Part shown: in pieces, positions 61,597 to 64,000 of the stretch
Layout of the letters: every line of letters starts with the position of its first letter
How positions within the stretch are numbered: the first letter of the stretch is position 1
Assembly: GCF_900129985.1 (NCBI RefSeq)
Contig: NZ_FQXN01000002.1
Location: 62,001-126,000, forward strand
Source of the DNA: Thermosipho atlanticus DSM 15807
Lineage (GTDB): Bacteria; Thermotogota; Thermotogae; Thermotogales; Fervidobacteriaceae
Length of the DNA: 64,000 bases
Reading direction: 5' to 3'
Translations under genes and position numbers: made by a program
Notes under the pieces: generated by a model
Databases searched by the model: none
What the model saw: only the letters and a program-made list of their open reading frames with translations
Told to the model about the DNA's origin: nothing

Positions 61597-63351
61597 CTAT
61601 TCTCCTTTTGACCAGTTGAAATTTTTGATAATTACTTGTGATTGTTGAGTTTCTACTATATATTCCAGTTCTACCAGATGTGGAGCAGAAGTTTCACTTT
61701 CAGGAAATAAAACTACGATTATTTGAGGATCGGGCACAGGCTTGTTAAAGACAATAGTAGAAGTAAATTCTTCCTGAATAGGCATTTTTGGAAAACATCC
61801 AGGAGCCAAAGGATAGCTGTCGACATCGATTAATTGAGGGTCTTTAATTCCGCTTTTTATGTATCGTACTTCGAAGAATCCGTTACCAAGGCTTTTATCA
61901 AATTTTAAAGTTACAGTTATTTTTTTAATAAAATTTTGGGGCAAATCTTTTGGTAGGATTCCAACAACATTTGGAATATAATCGCTAATTAAGACTCCCC
62001 TTTCTGTGACATAAAGTTTCGAGGTTCTAGGGAAAATCTTATAGAAATTTCCAGAGTGATTCCCGTCAGCGGCTACAAAATCTGGGATTCCGTCGTTGTC
62101 TAAATCTCCAATAGTTCCAGCGTCAAAGTCATATGGTGGGTTATTTTCATATGAATAACTTCCATGAACAAGTTCAAGACTTAAATATTGCGGTTTATTA
62201 TCATTAGTTATTCCAACCCCTTTGAAAAGATAAACACTACCTCCAAAGTTTTTTCTTTGTCTCCAGGCGTCAGTTCCTACAAATATATCTTTATATCCAT
62301 CCCTGTCAATATCACTAATTTTTATAATAGTTGGTGAAAAACTTGGAAGACTTTTTGGGGATTTGGAATTTGGAATGGAAGGATCTACAAAAGTTGTTGG
62401 GCCCAGTTTTCCATCATTTTCTACTATTTTAAGACTGTTTTTTTTGCTAAATGTGAGTTTGTTATTAACCATTTTTCCAAAGTAGATGATTATATTCTTT
62501 TTGTTGGTGTGACCAGCAACGATATCAATTATTCCATCATTATTTACATCTCCAACATCAAGTACTCCACCGCCATACCATTCATCTGAGGAAATACTTC
62601 TATCTTCAAAAAGAAAGATTATATTTTTTTCGTTAAAAAATCTGTTGATTCCCTTTTTGTAATCATTTAACCAAACCCAAAATCTTCCTTTTCTATCAAC
62701 GTACAGGATATCTTTAAATCCATCACCGTTATAATCAAAACTCGCCATAGCTGAAACGGTCCAATTAGTTACAAATCCGCTTCCTGCACTTCTGTTGTCT
62801 ATTTTAACTTTAAAATAGTTAATTCTATGGTAAGAGATTTGTTTTGGTGAAAGAACATCATTCACATATTGTGCATAAAACCATGAATTATACGAAAACA
62901 TATCTAAACTTCCATCGTTGTCAAAGTCGTCTATAATCATTGTACCATCACCGTTATATACAGGAAGATAATATTTTCTAATATCTTTTAGAATCAGATT
63001 TCCTTCATCATCAAACTTTTTGTTTTCTTTGATCACAACCTTTCCATGATATGTCAAAGAAATGATATCAGCATATCCGTCATTGTTATAATCAACAGCA
63101 AAGGTTTGTGAAACATCACTGAAAGGTCCCGAATCAGAATCAGCGTAAATAGCGTTTATTTTATAAACATTTACAGCAACTATTTTGCCTTCAATAACTC
63201 TGGTAGCGATGTTTTTTATAAAAATTGCACCCCATGCCTTTTCGGGATATTGTTGACTGTAGTTTAAAATTGGAAATTTTGCTGTAAAAGTTCCCGCTAT
63301 CAAAACAATTTGTAATAAAATCAAATAAGTTATTAAAAGTCTTTTTAACAT
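61597..63351 (-). CDS. secreted FG-GAP/VCBS-repeat beta-propeller protein of the pilin operon
   Basis: A 584-residue exported protein. GGAGG before ATG 63351 (MLKRLLITYLILLQIVLIAG) overrules the in-frame start at 63375. At least six FG-GAP/VCBS blades with calcium-binding DxDxDG-type loops are seen: DYNNDGYADIISL, DFDNDGSLDMFSY, DYNGDGFKDILYV, DVNNDGIIDIVAG, DIDRDGYKDIFVG and DLDNDGIPDFVAA, all at similar spacing, suggesting an integrin-type beta-propeller. A 130-residue C-terminal beta-rich domain follows (KITVTLKFDKSLGNGFFEVR). It is first in the operon with four minor pilins, five bases before the first one. By position it matches PilY1 tip adhesins, though the blades differ. A role in adhesion is inferred. 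Confidence 0.85.
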   Translation of the reverse strand: MLKRLLITYLILLQIVLIAGTFTAKFPILNYSQQYPEKAWGAIFIKNIATRVIEGKIVAVNVYKINAIYADSDSGPFSDVSQTFAVDYNNDGYADIISLTYHGKVVIKENKKFDDEGNLILKDIRKYYLPVYNGDGTMIIDDFDNDGSLDMFSYNSWFYAQYVNDVLSPKQISYHRINYFKVKIDNRSAGSGFVTNWTVSAMASFDYNGDGFKDILYVDRKGRFWVWLNDYKKGINRFFNEKNIIFLFEDRSISSDEWYGGGVLDVGDVNNDGIIDIVAGHTNKKNIIIYFGKMVNNKLTFSKKNSLKIVENDGKLGPTTFVDPSIPNSKSPKSLPSFSPTIIKISDIDRDGYKDIFVGTDAWRQRKNFGGSVYLFKGVGITNDNKPQYLSLELVHGSYSYENNPPYDFDAGTIGDLDNDGIPDFVAADGNHSGNFYKIFPRTSKLYVTERGVLISDYIPNVVGILPKDLPQNFIKKITVTLKFDKSLGNGFFEVRYIKSGIKDPQLIDVDSYPLAPGCFPKMPIQEEFTSTIVFNKPVPDPQIIVVLFPESETSAPHLVELEYIVETQQSQVIIKNFNWSKGE

Positions 63352-63504
63352 ATTAAAACCTCCTAAGTTTTCCAAATAATATTATATCATAATAAAATTA
63401 TAAATAAAAAAATAAAAAGCATATGTTTGATTATTATGATACAATAAAAAATGGCAAAGTAAATTTATTAATTTTGAGAGGAGATATTTTTATGAGGGGA
63501 CCTT

Positions 63505-64000
63505 ATGCACCGTATTGATAATATAGTCTTTGATCTAGGAAGAGTATTGATTAATTGGGATCCGTATAGTTATATGATAGAGAAATTTAAGACAGAAGTA
63601 GCTGATTTTTTAAAAAAAGCTGTGTTTGATACAGATGATTGGGATTTGATGGATAAAGGAGAGTTAACAGAAGAAGAATTATGGGAAAAAAAGTTGATAA
63701 AATATCCAGAATATAGGGAATATATTTTACATATGAAAGAAAAAGTTGTAGAACTCCTAACTCCAATTGAAAAAAATGTAAAATTAATTCCTGTTTTGAA
63801 ACATAAAGGATTTAAGCTATATATCCTTTCAAATTTTAGTAAAGTGACGTTTGATAAAGTATATAAAAAATATGACTTTTTTAAATACTTTGATGGAATG
63901 ATCATTTCAAGCCATGTGGGGGAGATAAAACCAGATGAAAAGATTTATAAAATACTAATTGAAAAGTACAATATAAATCCGGAAATTTCTTTATATATTG
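63505..64000 (+). CDS. HAD-superfamily phosphatase (YihX-like), 3' end outside window
   Basis: The frame starts at ATG 63505 behind GAGGGGA and is open to the right edge, 165 codons. Motif I is VFDLGRVLINWDP (D-x-G-x-V form of the YihX/HAD-IA group), motif II LYILSNFS, motif III lysine in SHVGEIKPDEKIY. YihX hydrolyses sugar phosphates such as glucose-1-phosphate; others in the group act on different substrates. Motif IV should be further right, outside the window. Confidence 0.88.
   Translation, partial: MHRIDNIVFDLGRVLINWDPYSYMIEKFKTEVADFLKKAVFDTDDWDLMDKGELTEEELWEKKLIKYPEYREYILHMKEKVVELLTPIEKNVKLIPVLKHKGFKLYILSNFSKVTFDKVYKKYDFFKYFDGMIISSHVGEIKPDEKIYKILIEKYNINPEISLYI

Overview
The window looks like chromosome of a low-G+C (roughly 30% by eye) member of the Thermotogae, most likely Thermosipho or a close relative. 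The reasons are the ribosomal/replication gene order rplU-prp-rpmA-ribU-rplM-rpsI-dnaG-rpoD, strong GGAGGTGA-type ribosome binding sites with many GTG/TTG starts, a coenzyme-B12 ornithine fermentation operon, and very AT-rich spacers. This assignment is inference; no 16S rRNA or other marker lies in the window.

Layout. 1-3650 is an accessory, decaying stretch: a partial AbiEii-type toxin, two fused remnants of archaeal-type ATPase genes, a truncated third ATPase, an unfamiliar HExxxH metallopeptidase-like gene and a decayed M48 peptidase. 3664-13315 is a surface-polysaccharide locus: a Wzx flippase, a truncated sulfatase, two AT-rich glycosyltransferases, then a convergent operon wecB - glycosyltransferase - toroid-like protein (CTG start) - acetyltransferase - MurJ-family flippase. 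13316-14284 holds probable gene remnants. 14321-28475 is core housekeeping: MFS transporter, ribosomal proteins with the L27-processing protease, riboflavin ECF component, primase, sigma A, FtsX-type permease, L28, alanine racemase, YhaM-like nuclease and topoisomerase I. 28515-35311 has a ferritin-like protein, a half-size chromate-type transporter, and an exopolysaccharide export set (a ten-SLBB export protein divergent from a Wzz/tyrosine kinase and its PHP phosphatase) around a palindromic promoter region. 35461-42945 has an MFS transporter, an alpha-2-macroglobulin operon (with DUF1175 and a small HExxH protein) and an intact M48 peptidase. 43067-45281 has an ATPase flanked by repeats and a LacI regulator. 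45317-50612 is the ornithine operon ord-ortA-ortB-oraS-oraE. 50872-57230 contains an S9 peptidase, an IS3 remnant, a secreted metallophosphatase, and evidence of an old tandem duplication whose two copies lost opposite genes. 57332-63351 has an SF1B helicase and an operon of four minor pseudopilins behind a secreted FG-GAP beta-propeller. A HAD hydrolase runs off the right end.

How the genes work together. The SLBB exporter, BY-kinase, PHP phosphatase, flippases and glycosyltransferases form a Wzx/Wzy-like route for building and exporting a surface polymer. The ornithine operon would convert D-ornithine to alanine and acetyl-CoA, but the ornithine racemase is not in it. The A2M operon resembles the E. 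coli yfaS-yfaT pairing. The pilin operon resembles fimU-pilVWX-pilY1 with a beta-propeller protein in the PilY1 role.

The most interesting observations are the ten-SLBB export protein, the pseudopilin/FG-GAP operon, the A2M operon with long gene overlaps, the reciprocal decay of a duplicated peptidase/secreted-protein pair, and the recurring association of ATPase genes with inverted or direct repeats.
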